Source: a virus
Virus record (IMG/VR): IMGVR_UViG_3300035661_000377
Span: 1 to 20,317 of that record
Strand: one strand, 5' to 3'
DNA: 20,317 bases
Positions 1-6,290 of this stretch are shown piece after piece; position 1 is the first letter of the stretch; every line of letters begins with the position of its first letter. A program made the translations under genes and the position numbers. The notes below the pieces were generated by a model. The model saw only the letters and a list, made by a program, of their open reading frames with translations, was not told the origin of the DNA and ran no database searches.

Positions 1-104
1 ACCTCGATGATGGTCGCTCGGGTCCCGAACGAAGCGAGTTCGTCACGGGCGTCTTCCACCCATTGGCGGAAGAGGGGGCGCTTGGTCCAGGGTCCGAAAG
101 CCAT
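1..104 (-). CDS. Leftward gene of unknown function, 5' end only
   Basis: A reading frame opens on the minus strand at an ATG (positions 104-102) and runs off the left edge without a stop, giving about 34 residues beginning MAFGPWTKRPLFRQWVEDAR. Its codons end mostly in G or C, like the real genes here. It is divergent from the Cro-like gene at 189, separated by an AT-rich promoter region. This is where a lysogeny-side gene (repressor, integrase arm or accessory gene) would sit in a temperate phage, but I do not recognise the fragment and assign no function. Confidence 0.5.
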   Translation of the reverse strand, partial: MAFGPWTKRPLFRQWVEDARDELASFGTRATIIE

Positions 105-131
105 GGACCAATTTTGCCCTGGTTCTACAAA

Positions 132-178
132 ATGTATATTTTGACACCCGTTGACACTGTTTATACATGATGTATCTT
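132..178. promoter_or_regulatory. Divergent early promoter/operator region
   Basis: This short AT-rich stretch lies between the leftward gene and the Cro-like gene. It contains TTGACA at 141-146 and again at 151-156 (the heptamer TTGACAC repeated at a 10-base step), TATACA at 162-167 and TATCTT at 173-178. The second TTGACA and TATCTT are 16 bases apart, a plausible rightward promoter with a very short leader before the ATG at 189. A perfect interrupted palindrome, ATACAT-G-ATGTAT, spans 163-175. Another half-site, ATGTAT, lies at 132-137. A dimeric regulator bound at 163-175 would cover the -10 region. The elements are seen directly; their roles are inferred. Confidence 0.55.
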
Positions 179-188
179 TATTCTCGAC

Positions 189-434
189 ATGGACACCATC
201 AACCTCACCTCCCTCGAATGGGATTTGCTCGGCCAACTGATTCAGGAAGGCCGCCTTCCCATCAAATCCAACACCCTTCGAGCCATCCGGTACCGCACCC
301 GGCGGTGGACTGACGAACTTGCCATCGCGGTGCACGCGGCCACGAACGGGAAGATCCCCTGCTGGAAGATCCGGCCTGACCACTACACCGAAGGCGTGGT
401 GCCGCCCTGCCTGCTTCATGCCTCCTCCGAGTGA
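189..434 (+). CDS. Cro/YdaS-like phage regulator
   Basis: An 81-residue protein, first gene of the rightward early operon. The C-terminal half (TDELAIAVHAATNGKIPCWK followed by IRPDHY) matches the end of the Cro/YdaS family, where a helix-turn-helix is followed by an A-x-x-A-T-x-G-x-(I/V) stretch and a (L/I)RPD motif. The N-terminal helices are less typical, so the assignment rests mainly on this C-terminal signature, position and size. It would bind the operator just upstream (palindrome at 163-175) to control the divergent promoters. The ATG at 189 follows the promoter by only about ten bases with no clear Shine-Dalgarno site, so translation may be nearly leaderless. Confidence 0.65.
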   Translation: MDTINLTSLEWDLLGQLIQEGRLPIKSNTLRAIRYRTRRWTDELAIAVHAATNGKIPCWKIRPDHYTEGVVPPCLLHASSE

Positions 435-649
435 TGGCCGCCCTGATCGAACTCCACCACCTGTCCCCGCGGGCCGCCCAGCCGCCGGCGGCGCTTGAGG
501 TATTCCCGGAGGGCGATCGGCCCCAGCACCTGCAGCTCGGCCAACGTCGCGAACACCACGATCAGGCCACCGCCCCCGCCCCGGCTGCCCCCGGGCGCGG
601 GGGTTTCCTTTCCTAGCCCTTCCGCCATCCCCAACAAAGGATCCGTCAT
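416..649 (-). CDS. Possible antisense small gene, unknown function
   Basis: Between the Cro-like gene and the next rightward gene there is no convincing plus-strand frame, but the minus strand has a 77-codon frame starting at ATG 649-647. It has strongly G/C-ending codons and a protein-like C-terminal half (TLAELQVLGPIALREYLKRR, residues about 33-52) after a Gly-rich segment. The start codon overlaps the CATG that also starts the rightward gene at 648, and no Shine-Dalgarno site is visible. The plus-strand frame over the same bases (431-616) is rich in His, Gln, Pro and Ala and looks like a shadow. This could be a real antisense gene or simply an open frame in GC-rich DNA. Confidence 0.25.
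   Translation of the reverse strand: MTDPLLGMAEGLGKETPAPGGSRGGGGGLIVVFATLAELQVLGPIALREYLKRRRRLGGPRGQVVEFDQGGHHSEEA
588..612 (+). terminator. Candidate terminator or attenuator between early genes
   Basis: A six-pair hairpin, CCCCCG (588-593), loop GGCG, CGGGGG (598-603), is followed by TTTCCTTTCC. The T-run is interrupted by CC, so termination may be partial. It lies after the Cro-like gene and upstream of the CII-like gene, where early transcription termination or antitermination would act in a lambda-type switch. Confidence 0.45.
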
Positions 650-1172
650 GCCGGAAACCGTCACGTCGAACATGTCTGAAAAGCAGGTCGCTGAATTTCA
701 GAAGCGCCAGCTGCGCGATTTCAAGTACCAACAGAACCTCGAACTGATGCTCTCCCGCCGGGAGCGCAAGGCGGTCGCGCCCGGGTTCCCCTGCTCTGAG
801 GCCAGCCTCTGCGACTGGCTCAAGGAAGGCGGCCCCGCGGCCATGGGCGCCCAGTGGCTGCCGGCCTGGACCCGCGAGGTCGGGCCCGGACTGCTGCGCT
901 GGATCGCCAAGGAGTGCGGCTTCGACCTGGTGGACGAGGATGAGGCCGGCCCGGTGGAGGTCACCGACTCGGCCCAGCTGCTGGCGCTCATCGCCGTCCA
1001 CCACGGCCGCCTCATGGGCCAGATCATCCAGGCCCGGGAGGACGGCAACATCGACGACCAGGAGCGTGAGGAGATCTGGCCCGAGGTCTGCCGGCTGATC
1101 CGCGAGCTCGAGGCGGAAGCGGAATATTTCCGGCCCCTCCGCCGAGAGCGGGCCGCGGGAGGTGACCGGTGA
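648..1172 (+). CDS. CII/CP76-like phage regulatory protein
   Basis: A 174-residue protein. I chose the ATG at 648 because AAAGGA (636-641) lies seven bases upstream; an in-frame start at 495 would add a proline-rich stretch across the hairpin. The layout resembles the phage regulatory CII/CP76 family: an N-terminal part with a DNA-binding-like segment (residues about 40-90, with CDWLKEGG and GLLRWIAKECGFDLV), then a C-terminal helical part (LLALIAVHHGRLMGQIIQAR, then DGNIDDQEREEI) like the family's 'ala-dGrit-qE' helical tail. It would act on lysogeny or early promoters. It overlaps the next frame by four bases (GTGA). The family call is from memory and moderate. Confidence 0.5.
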   Translation: MPETVTSNMSEKQVAEFQKRQLRDFKYQQNLELMLSRRERKAVAPGFPCSEASLCDWLKEGGPAAMGAQWLPAWTREVGPGLLRWIAKECGFDLVDEDEAGPVEVTDSAQLLALIAVHHGRLMGQIIQAREDGNIDDQEREEIWPEVCRLIRELEAEAEYFRPLRRERAAGGDR

Positions 1173-1231
1173 CCGCCCGCCTGTACAGAACGTTCATCGC
1201 CATGACGCCCCGGGGCAGGGGTGGCCGATGA
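1169..1231 (+). CDS. Possible 20-residue coupling peptide
   Basis: A GTG at 1169 overlaps the stop of the upstream gene (GTGA) and opens a 20-codon frame, VTARLYRTFIAMTPRGRGGR, whose TGA (1229-1231) overlaps the ATG of the downstream nuclease (ATGA). The double four-base overlap is the same arrangement used by most real gene pairs in this window, so it could be a translated mini-gene that couples the nuclease to the upstream gene. It could also be the start of a gene cut off by insertion of the nuclease gene. The peptide has no recognisable domain. Confidence 0.35.
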   Translation: MTARLYRTFIAMTPRGRGGR

Positions 1232-2217
1232 GCGAACTCTTTCTACCAGGAGATCCGCTGCCCGATTCAGGCAATCGCTCTGGGAAACATTTCACCGAGG
1301 TGGAGGACCGCGTCCTTGAATCGCTCTACAAAGAGCTTTCTTACAAGCGACTTGGTGAGGTGCTTGGACGTTCTGAGGCTTCGATCAGAACCCACTGCTA
1401 CGAGAAGGGTTTCCGGAAAGCCCCCGAGGATTGGACCACTACCGAGCTGCATCTCCTTTTCTCCTGGTATGCCAGCAATACTGGCGGCCGCGGAGACTTA
1501 AATCTTGATGAGCTGGCTGAAATCCTGGGAAGGCACAAGACCAACGTCTGCCGAAAGGCCCGGGAACTTGGACTCACTGATGGTTCCAGACCGGTGGGCG
1601 ATCTGTTGCTGGAGGCGATGAGCGCGCGTTCCAAGGCCTGGCACGAAGTTCACGAACACCCCCGCGGGATGCTCGGGAAATCCCAGGGCCCGGCCGCCCG
1701 GCAAGCAGTCTCCGAGGCCACCCGTGAACGATCCGCCAGGACCACCAAGAAGGCCTGGCGCGAACGCGGTGAGAAGATGGTGGCCACCAAGATCGAACGG
1801 TATGGGTCAGGAAATCCAGCCTCCGGCGAAAACGCCTACAGTCGCTGCAAGCGTGGGCGGCGCGAGGACCTAGGTATTCCTTTCTTCCGTTCCATGTGGG
1901 AAGCCAACTATGCGCGGTATCTCAACCTGCTCGTCCAGAAGGGCAAGGTGATCCGGTGGGAATACGAGCCGCAGACCTTCGTCTTCCACGGGGTGACTCG
2001 CGGCGCTGTTTCCTATCTGCCCGACTTCAAGGTCTGGAATGCCGATGGGACCGTGGCTTTCCACGAAGTCAAAGGCTGGATGGACGGGAAGAGCAAGACG
2101 AAGCTGCGGCGCATGAAGCAGTTCTACCCGGAGGTCAAGCTCATCGTCATCGGCGAGAAGGAATACAAAGCCATCTCTGAATGGGCCGTCCTGATCCCGA
2201 ACTGGGAGGTGGCGTAA
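1228..2217 (+). CDS. Myb-like HTH plus PD-(D/E)XK nuclease, likely homing type
   Basis: A 329-residue protein from the ATG at 1228, preceded by CAGGGG; an in-frame ATG at 1162 would add 22 unlikely residues. Residues about 20-65 and 69-116 form two Myb/SANT-like helix-turn-helix repeats (FTEVEDRVLESLYKELSYKR and DWTTTELHLLFSWYA). A basic region follows. Residues about 215-310 form a PD-(D/E)XK nuclease core: FRSMWEANYARYL, then YLPDF with Asp266, then FHEVKGW with Glu280 and Lys282. This 'WEANYARYL...YTPDF...HEVKG' pattern is known from stand-alone phage nucleases thought to be mobile. The first half uses many A/T-ending codons (gat, tca, aat, tct, ctt), unlike its neighbours, which fits recent transfer. 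It is wedged between early genes by one- to four-base overlaps. It could instead be a recombination nuclease of the phage. Confidence 0.75.
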   Translation: MSELFLPGDPLPDSGNRSGKHFTEVEDRVLESLYKELSYKRLGEVLGRSEASIRTHCYEKGFRKAPEDWTTTELHLLFSWYASNTGGRGDLNLDELAEILGRHKTNVCRKARELGLTDGSRPVGDLLLEAMSARSKAWHEVHEHPRGMLGKSQGPAARQAVSEATRERSARTTKKAWRERGEKMVATKIERYGSGNPASGENAYSRCKRGRREDLGIPFFRSMWEANYARYLNLLVQKGKVIRWEYEPQTFVFHGVTRGAVSYLPDFKVWNADGTVAFHEVKGWMDGKSKTKLRRMKQFYPEVKLIVIGEKEYKAISEWAVLIPNWEVA

Positions 2218-3236
2218 TGGCAAAGCCAGGATTTCGAAACCATCGCAAGTTCCGGCGCCTGGTTGCCGCCCTCCATATCCCAGAGGCCCACGCCCTCGGG
2301 CATGTTGAACTCCTATGGAGCACAACCTACGAAACCGGTTCGGCCTACCTCGGCGACGAGGTGGACGTAGAACTGGCGGCCGGGTGGACCGGTGACCCCG
2401 GGGCGCTCTGTTCGGCACTCCTCCTGTGTGGAGGAAAGACACAGGGCCTTATCGAGGAGGTTGAGCCAGGGATCTACCAGGTCCACGACCTACTCGACCA
2501 CGCCCCAGATTACGTCGGCGACCGCGCCAAGCGTGCGCTGGAGGCCCAGGAAGACAAGGTCTGCGAGCATTGCGGGGCGATCTTCCGCTCTCCGGATGCC
2601 CGGGCTCACTACTGCACCGACGCCTGCCGGAAGCTTGCCTGGAAGGCAAAGCAGAAAGGCGACGGATCGGGACAGATGGCGACGGATGGCGACAGACCCA
2701 TCCGTCCCCCTACGTCCCAGGCGACGGACCAGGACGGATCGCGACAGGTTGGGACGGAAAGCGACGAGGTTCCCAGCCCAGCCCAGCCCAGCCCAGCCCC
2801 TTTTAAAAGATTAAAAGATAAGGTCGCGGAGACACCCTCGCGACCGGCCCGAACCCCGAGCTGGGGTCGTTCCCATCCTCCCGAGATCCTGGACGTCACC
2901 AGCGAGATCCTCGCCGAGTGGCCACACCACAAGTCCGACACCCAGCCTTGCTTCGATCCCAAGAAGCCTCCCCAGCCCGTCCCGGTTAGCAGCGCCCCAG
3001 AGGTGGCGCAGCGCCTGGCGGAGATTGTCAAGGAAGGCGGGAAGCTTGACGTGTGCAAGGCCATCGCCACCAGGGCCGTCCGGGAATTCCGGAGCGAGGG
3101 CAAGTGGATCAAGGCTGCCCAGCACTTCTTCGGGAAGAGCCCCGAGGCGCCCTGGAGGGCTTACTACCAGGCGCACATCACCAACCAGGCGTTCGCCGAT
3201 GAGCCCGAACCCGAACCGTCCGGAGTGGCGTCATGA
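2217..3236 (+). CDS. Phage replication initiator protein (lambda O-like layout)
   Basis: A 339-residue protein beginning at the ATG that overlaps the previous stop (TAATG). Residues 1-110 look like the winged-helix N-terminal part of phage replication proteins (FRNHRKFRRLVAAL, then LGHVELLWSTTY, then YQVHDLLDHAPDYV). Residues 116-137 carry four cysteines, C116-x2-C119-x13-C133-x3-C137, a small zinc-binding finger. Residues about 148-205 are a low-complexity linker whose DNA holds repeats and an AT-rich patch (see the origin entry). The C-terminal part (about 265-325) is helical with EGKWIKAAQHFFGKSPEAPW, like the helicase- or loader-contact region of such proteins. The probable role is to bind the repeats inside its own gene and recruit host replication proteins. 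Unlike lambda, no separate helicase-loader gene is recognisable downstream. Confidence 0.65.
   Translation: MAKPGFRNHRKFRRLVAALHIPEAHALGHVELLWSTTYETGSAYLGDEVDVELAAGWTGDPGALCSALLLCGGKTQGLIEEVEPGIYQVHDLLDHAPDYVGDRAKRALEAQEDKVCEHCGAIFRSPDARAHYCTDACRKLAWKAKQKGDGSGQMATDGDRPIRPPTSQATDQDGSRQVGTESDEVPSPAQPSPAPFKRLKDKVAETPSRPARTPSWGRSHPPEILDVTSEILAEWPHHKSDTQPCFDPKKPPQPVPVSSAPEVAQRLAEIVKEGGKLDVCKAIATRAVREFRSEGKWIKAAQHFFGKSPEAPWRAYYQAHITNQAFADEPEPEPSGVAS
2658..2821. other. Candidate replication origin inside the initiator gene
   Basis: Two 18-base repeats sit in tandem at a 20-base step: GGCGACGGATCGGGACAG (2658-2675) and GGCGACGGATGGCGACAG (2678-2695). Two more divergent copies follow at 2730-2747 and 2750-2767, again 20 bases apart. 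The core GACGGA also occurs at 2723, and an inverted TCCGTC at 2701-2706. Directly downstream come five CCCAG units (2772-2796) and a 21-base patch with only two G residues (2801-2821), including TTTTAAAA and two tandem TAAAAGAT. Iterons followed by an AT-rich unwinding region within the linker of the initiator gene is the organisation of the lambda origin. The repeats are seen; origin function is inferred. Confidence 0.6.
2772..2796 (+). repeat. Five tandem CCCAG pentamers
   Basis: Five perfect copies of CCCAG run from 2772 to 2796 inside the replication gene, encoding a Pro/Ser/Ala-rich linker. They separate the iterons from the AT-rich patch. They may be only a coding simple repeat prone to slippage, or a spacer of the origin. 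Confidence 0.8.
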
Positions 3237-3610
3237 TCTCCCAGGCGCAGCAGGACCACTTCGACAGCCTCACGGCCAGCTTCGCCGAGCCCAGGCTCGA
3301 CATCCGGGTGCAGGTCGGCGCGAAGGTGCTCACCCGCTCCCTCCCGAAGATCTGCCCCTGGTGCAAGAACACGTTCTTCGGCTACCAGGTCGAGGGTGAG
3401 GAGCGCCAGCCCTACCAGCAGGACCCCGATGTCCAACTCGGGCGCCACGGCAGCCCCAAGACCGCCTCCGGCACCCGGGAGACCTGCGGGCACCCGCTTT
3501 GCTGGGATCACGAGGACCTCTACCAGTTCAACCGCCGGATGCTGGCTCGCAAAGCCGAGGCTGATGCGGCCGGGGTGCAGCCGCTGCTGGTCAAGGGGAA
3601 GAAGCTGTGA
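3233..3610 (+). CDS. Small zinc-ribbon-like early protein, unknown function
   Basis: A 125-residue protein whose ATG overlaps the stop of the replication gene (ATGA). Residues 41-44 form CPWC within LPKICPWCKNTFFGY, and residues 85-90 form CGHPLC, so four cysteines and a histidine could bind one zinc ion. The central segment is polar (GEERQPYQQDPDVQLGRHG), and the C-terminus is a basic helix (NRRMLARKAEAD). The position after the replication gene is like the nin region of lambdoid phages, which holds small zinc-binding recombination proteins, but I see no specific family match. Confidence 0.65.
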   Translation: MISQAQQDHFDSLTASFAEPRLDIRVQVGAKVLTRSLPKICPWCKNTFFGYQVEGEERQPYQQDPDVQLGRHGSPKTASGTRETCGHPLCWDHEDLYQFNRRMLARKAEADAAGVQPLLVKGKKL

Positions 3611-3684
3611 TGCGCCGCCTGGTCACTCTCCCGTTCCGGATCGCCGTCCGCTTCCTGCGCTGGGCTTTCGAGGTGGACGCATGA
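3610..3684 (+). CDS. Very small basic amphipathic protein (24 aa)
   Basis: An ATG at 3610 overlaps the previous stop (TGATG) and opens a 24-codon frame, MRRLVTLPFRIAVRFLRWAF followed by EVDA. Its TGA overlaps the ATG of the next gene (ATGA). The peptide alternates arginines with large hydrophobic residues and could form a membrane-binding amphipathic helix. Tight coupling on both sides suggests it is translated; function unknown. Confidence 0.45.
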   Translation: MRRLVTLPFRIAVRFLRWAFEVDA

Positions 3685-3917
3685 CCACCCTCTCGATCGA
3701 CTCCTGCCGCCTCACCGCCAGCCACACGCTCTACGCGGTGCACCAGGTCGTCTTCGGCCAGGGTGAGGGCTTCAGGATCATGAACTGCCAGACCGAGCCC
3801 ATGGTCACCATGCCCTTCGGCGCCTTCGACAGCCGGCCCGACCCGATCACCCACGCCTGGAACCGGCTGGAGGCACGGCGGGGGCTGGCGCTGATCTACG
3901 AGGTGAAGCGTGGGTAG
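3681..3917 (+). CDS. Small early-region protein, unknown function
   Basis: A 78-residue protein beginning MTTLSIDSCRLTASHTLYAV and ending ALIYEVKRG. The codon use is strongly G/C-ending like the structural genes. The ATG overlaps the stop of the 24-residue frame before it, and the end overlaps the terminase small-subunit start (GTG at 3910) by eight bases. No membrane segment, signal peptide or known motif is visible. It probably belongs to the early or pre-packaging small-gene cluster. Confidence 0.6.
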   Translation: MTTLSIDSCRLTASHTLYAVHQVVFGQGEGFRIMNCQTEPMVTMPFGAFDSRPDPITHAWNRLEARRGLALIYEVKRG

Positions 3918-4491
3918 GGGGCGGAAGCCGAAGCTTGACGCTCGTCAGCTCGAGGAGGTCCAGCGCCGCTATGCCAAAGGCGAGTCGGCCCGGGCCCTGG
4001 CCCGCGAGTTCGATTGTGGAGCAGCAACCATTTCGAGGCATTGTTCCAGAAAAGCGGAACGCATCAAAAACGCTGCAAGCAAGGTGGTTGAGGCGGACAA
4101 GGCCCTGGGTGAACTGCTCCCGGTGGAACGAGGCCTCGCCCTGTCGCTCGCCGACAACATGAAAGCCATGGCCAACAACCTCGCCCGAGTGGCCCAGGCC
4201 GGCTCTGCCACCGCGGTGCACCTGGCCGAGCTGGCGCGGGAGCGAGCCAAGGACGTGAAGCTGGCCACGCCCAAGGACGGCAGCATCGTGGACCAGGGCG
4301 CGATCAACGACGTGAACGCCCTCAACTTCGCAGCCAACCGCGCGGCCTCCCCAGCGCTGCGCCTGGCTGCGCTCACCCAGGGCCGTGAGCTGCCGCCCGA
4401 TGATCCCGAGGATGAGCCCGACATGAGCAGCCTGAGCGACGCGGAGCTGGACCAGCTGATCGCGCTGCAGGAAAAGACAGGGGGCGCTTGA
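3910..4491 (+). CDS. Terminase small subunit
   Basis: A 193-residue protein from a GTG start. Residues about 7-45 form a helix-turn-helix (KLDARQLEEVQRRYAKGESA, then RALAREFDCGAATISRHC), the DNA-recognition domain of small terminase subunits, followed by a long helical region (about 50-120) for ring assembly and an acidic C-terminus (DDPEDEPDMSSLSDAELDQL) that would contact the large subunit. It lies directly before the large terminase gene with a four-base overlap (TTGA). The assignment rests on this order plus the HTH-helical-acidic layout. Confidence 0.75.
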   Translation: MGRGRKPKLDARQLEEVQRRYAKGESARALAREFDCGAATISRHCSRKAERIKNAASKVVEADKALGELLPVERGLALSLADNMKAMANNLARVAQAGSATAVHLAELARERAKDVKLATPKDGSIVDQGAINDVNALNFAANRAASPALRLAALTQGRELPPDDPEDEPDMSSLSDAELDQLIALQEKTGGA

Positions 4492-6050
4492 CCCGCCGGC
4501 GGCCCACCCTCCAGGACGCCCGGGCGGAAAAGGCCCGGCGCTCGCTGGCGGAGTTCGTGCGCCAGTCCTGGCACGTGTTTGAGCCCGAGACCCCGCTCAA
4601 ATGGAGCTGGGTGCTGGACGCCATCTGCGACCACGTGCAGGCGCTGCTGGAGGACCGGCTGATTCGCGACGGGCGGGTGATCCGCAACCTGGTGATCAAC
4701 GTGCCGCCCGGCACCAGCAAGAGCACCATCACCAGCGTGTGCCTGCCGGCCTGGATGTGGACGAAGCGGCCCAGCTGGCGCGGGCTGTTCGCCTCCGGCA
4801 ACGACGACGTCGCCCTGCGCGATTCGGTCAAGTGCCGGCTGCTGCTGGACAGCGCGTGGTACCAGCGCAGCTTCCGGCCCCAGTGGCGCTTCACGCGGGA
4901 CCAGAACGCCAAGGGGCACTACGTCAACTCAAAGACCGGCTTCCGCCAGGCCATCAGCGCCGGCGCCTTCATCACCGGGCAACGCGCGGATGACCTGTTC
5001 GTGGATGATCCGAACTCCACCACCGGCGGCGAGGCCGACCGGAAGCGGGTGACCTCCTGGTGGGACGACGGCGCCTGGTCCCGGCTCAACGACCTGTCCA
5101 CCGGTCACCGGGTGATCATCCAGCAGCGGGTGCACGAGGAAGATCTCACCGGCCACGTGCAGGACAAGGACCTGGACGACTGGGCCTTCCTCGTGATCCG
5201 GATGAAGTACGAGGTGCCCACCGAGAAAGATCCTGGGCCGGCCCCGACGCCGGGCCTCAACTGGGTCGACCCGCGCCAGGTTGAAGGCGAGCTGATGTTC
5301 TCGGAGCGGTTCCCGGCGGACGTGGTGGCCGCCCAGGAGAAAGTCCTCGGCATCGCCGGCGCCGCCGGCCAGCTGCAACAGCGCCCGGCGCCCAAGGACG
5401 GCCTGATCTTCAAGGCCGGGTTCGTCCGGTTCTACAAGGCCGGGGCAGAGCCCGAGTTCAGCATGCGGTTCCTTAGCGCCGACACGGCCTTCTCGGAGAA
5501 GAAGACCGCGGACTACTCCGTCATCGGGGCCGCGGGCCAGTGCACCATCCCCGGCTTCCAGGGGCTCTGGTTCACCGACCTCTGGCGCGACCAGGTGGGC
5601 TTCCCGGAATTGAAGGCCCAGGCCAAGATCATGGCCGCTCAGCACCGCCCGGACGCCTTCCTGGTCGAGGACAAGGCATCGGGCCAATCCCTGATCCAGG
5701 AGCTCATGAACGACACCAGCCTGCCGGTGGTCAAGGTCAAGGTCGACACCGACAAGGTCTCCCGGGCCACCGCCGCGGCGCCGACATGGGAGGCCGGGCG
5801 GATCTGGCTGCCGGAGGACGCGCCCTGGACCGCCGCCTTCCTGGCCGAGCTCTACGCCTTCCCACAGGGCAAGCACGACGACCAGGTCGACATGCTCGCC
5901 CAGCTGGTCAAGCACGCGCTCATCGGCGGCAGCAACACCGGGATGCTGGCCTGGATCGAGCAGCAGGTGGCCGCGGCCAAGCAGGAGCAGCAGCCGGCCG
6001 GCGCCGTTGGCGATGTGGTGGTCCGGACTCACGAGGGGGTGGAGGCATGA
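4488..6050 (+). CDS. Terminase large subunit (packaging ATPase and nuclease)
   Basis: A 520-residue protein starting at a TTG that overlaps the small-subunit stop (TTGA). It powers DNA entry into the prohead and cuts the concatemer. The N-terminal ATPase shows Walker A VPPGTSKST (72-80) and Walker B LFVDDP (170-175), followed by a coupling-type segment (HRVIIQQRVHEEDLTGHV, 207-224). The C-terminal RNase H-like nuclease shows its acidic residues in SADTAF (Asp332), LVEDKASG (Glu394) and GKHDDQVDML (Asp464/465). The length is normal for the family. The VPPGTSKS form of Walker A with QQRxHxxD is typical of the large group of phage terminases with the Terminase_6-like nuclease. Confidence 0.95.
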   Translation: MTRRRPTLQDARAEKARRSLAEFVRQSWHVFEPETPLKWSWVLDAICDHVQALLEDRLIRDGRVIRNLVINVPPGTSKSTITSVCLPAWMWTKRPSWRGLFASGNDDVALRDSVKCRLLLDSAWYQRSFRPQWRFTRDQNAKGHYVNSKTGFRQAISAGAFITGQRADDLFVDDPNSTTGGEADRKRVTSWWDDGAWSRLNDLSTGHRVIIQQRVHEEDLTGHVQDKDLDDWAFLVIRMKYEVPTEKDPGPAPTPGLNWVDPRQVEGELMFSERFPADVVAAQEKVLGIAGAAGQLQQRPAPKDGLIFKAGFVRFYKAGAEPEFSMRFLSADTAFSEKKTADYSVIGAAGQCTIPGFQGLWFTDLWRDQVGFPELKAQAKIMAAQHRPDAFLVEDKASGQSLIQELMNDTSLPVVKVKVDTDKVSRATAAAPTWEAGRIWLPEDAPWTAAFLAELYAFPQGKHDDQVDMLAQLVKHALIGGSNTGMLAWIEQQVAAAKQEQQPAGAVGDVVVRTHEGVEA

Positions 6051-6256
6051 CCGAGACGACCTTGCTCACGGTCAAAGAGGCCGCGACCCACTACAACCCC
6101 CGCATGAAGGTGTGCACGTTCCGTTGCAAGATTCTCCCGGTGCTGGAGGAGCGGCACGGTCTGCGCATCCGTCTCGGGAAGGGCCGACGGGTGATCTGGG
6201 TCATCCCGGCGGTGCTCGAGGCGCTCATCGAGGAGGAGCGGGGCCTCGCCGGGTGA
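6047..6256 (+). CDS. Small helix-turn-helix protein (excisionase/MerR-like fold)
   Basis: A 69-residue protein whose ATG overlaps the terminase stop (ATGA). It begins TLLTVKEAATHYNPRMKVCT and continues to LRIRLGKGRRVIWVIPAVLE, the helix-turn-helix plus hairpin wing of excisionase/HTH_17-type proteins. Its position between packaging and lysis genes is unusual for an excisionase and suggests a late-gene regulator. Three perfect decamer repeats begin four bases after its stop (6261-6290), so it may bind them and control the downstream cassette. That link is inferred. Confidence 0.65.
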   Translation: MTETTLLTVKEAATHYNPRMKVCTFRCKILPVLEERHGLRIRLGKGRRVIWVIPAVLEALIEEERGLAG

Positions 6257-6260
6257 AAAG

Positions 6261-6290
6261 TTAGACCCCTTTAGACCCCTTTAGACCCCT
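6261..6290 (+). repeat. Three tandem perfect decamers TTAGACCCCT
   Basis: TTAGACCCCT occurs three times without a mismatch at 6261-6270, 6271-6280 and 6281-6290, followed by TTGTAAAACA. The ten-base step puts each copy on nearly the same face of the helix, which suits cooperative protein binding. This is in one of the few non-coding gaps (6257-6356) of the window, between a helix-turn-helix gene and the lysis cassette. It may be an operator or late-promoter activator site. I could not find a convincing -35/-10 pair in the rest of the gap. Confidence 0.75.

Noticed and set aside
1870-2442. A 190-codon minus-strand frame across the nuclease and replication genes
   Set aside because: Pro/Arg-rich composition and no motif; both sense genes are recognisable.
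4929-6032. A 367-codon minus-strand frame opposite the terminase gene
   Set aside because: Shadow of a well-supported terminase with all catalytic motifs in the sense frame; no ribosome site or domain in the antisense frame.
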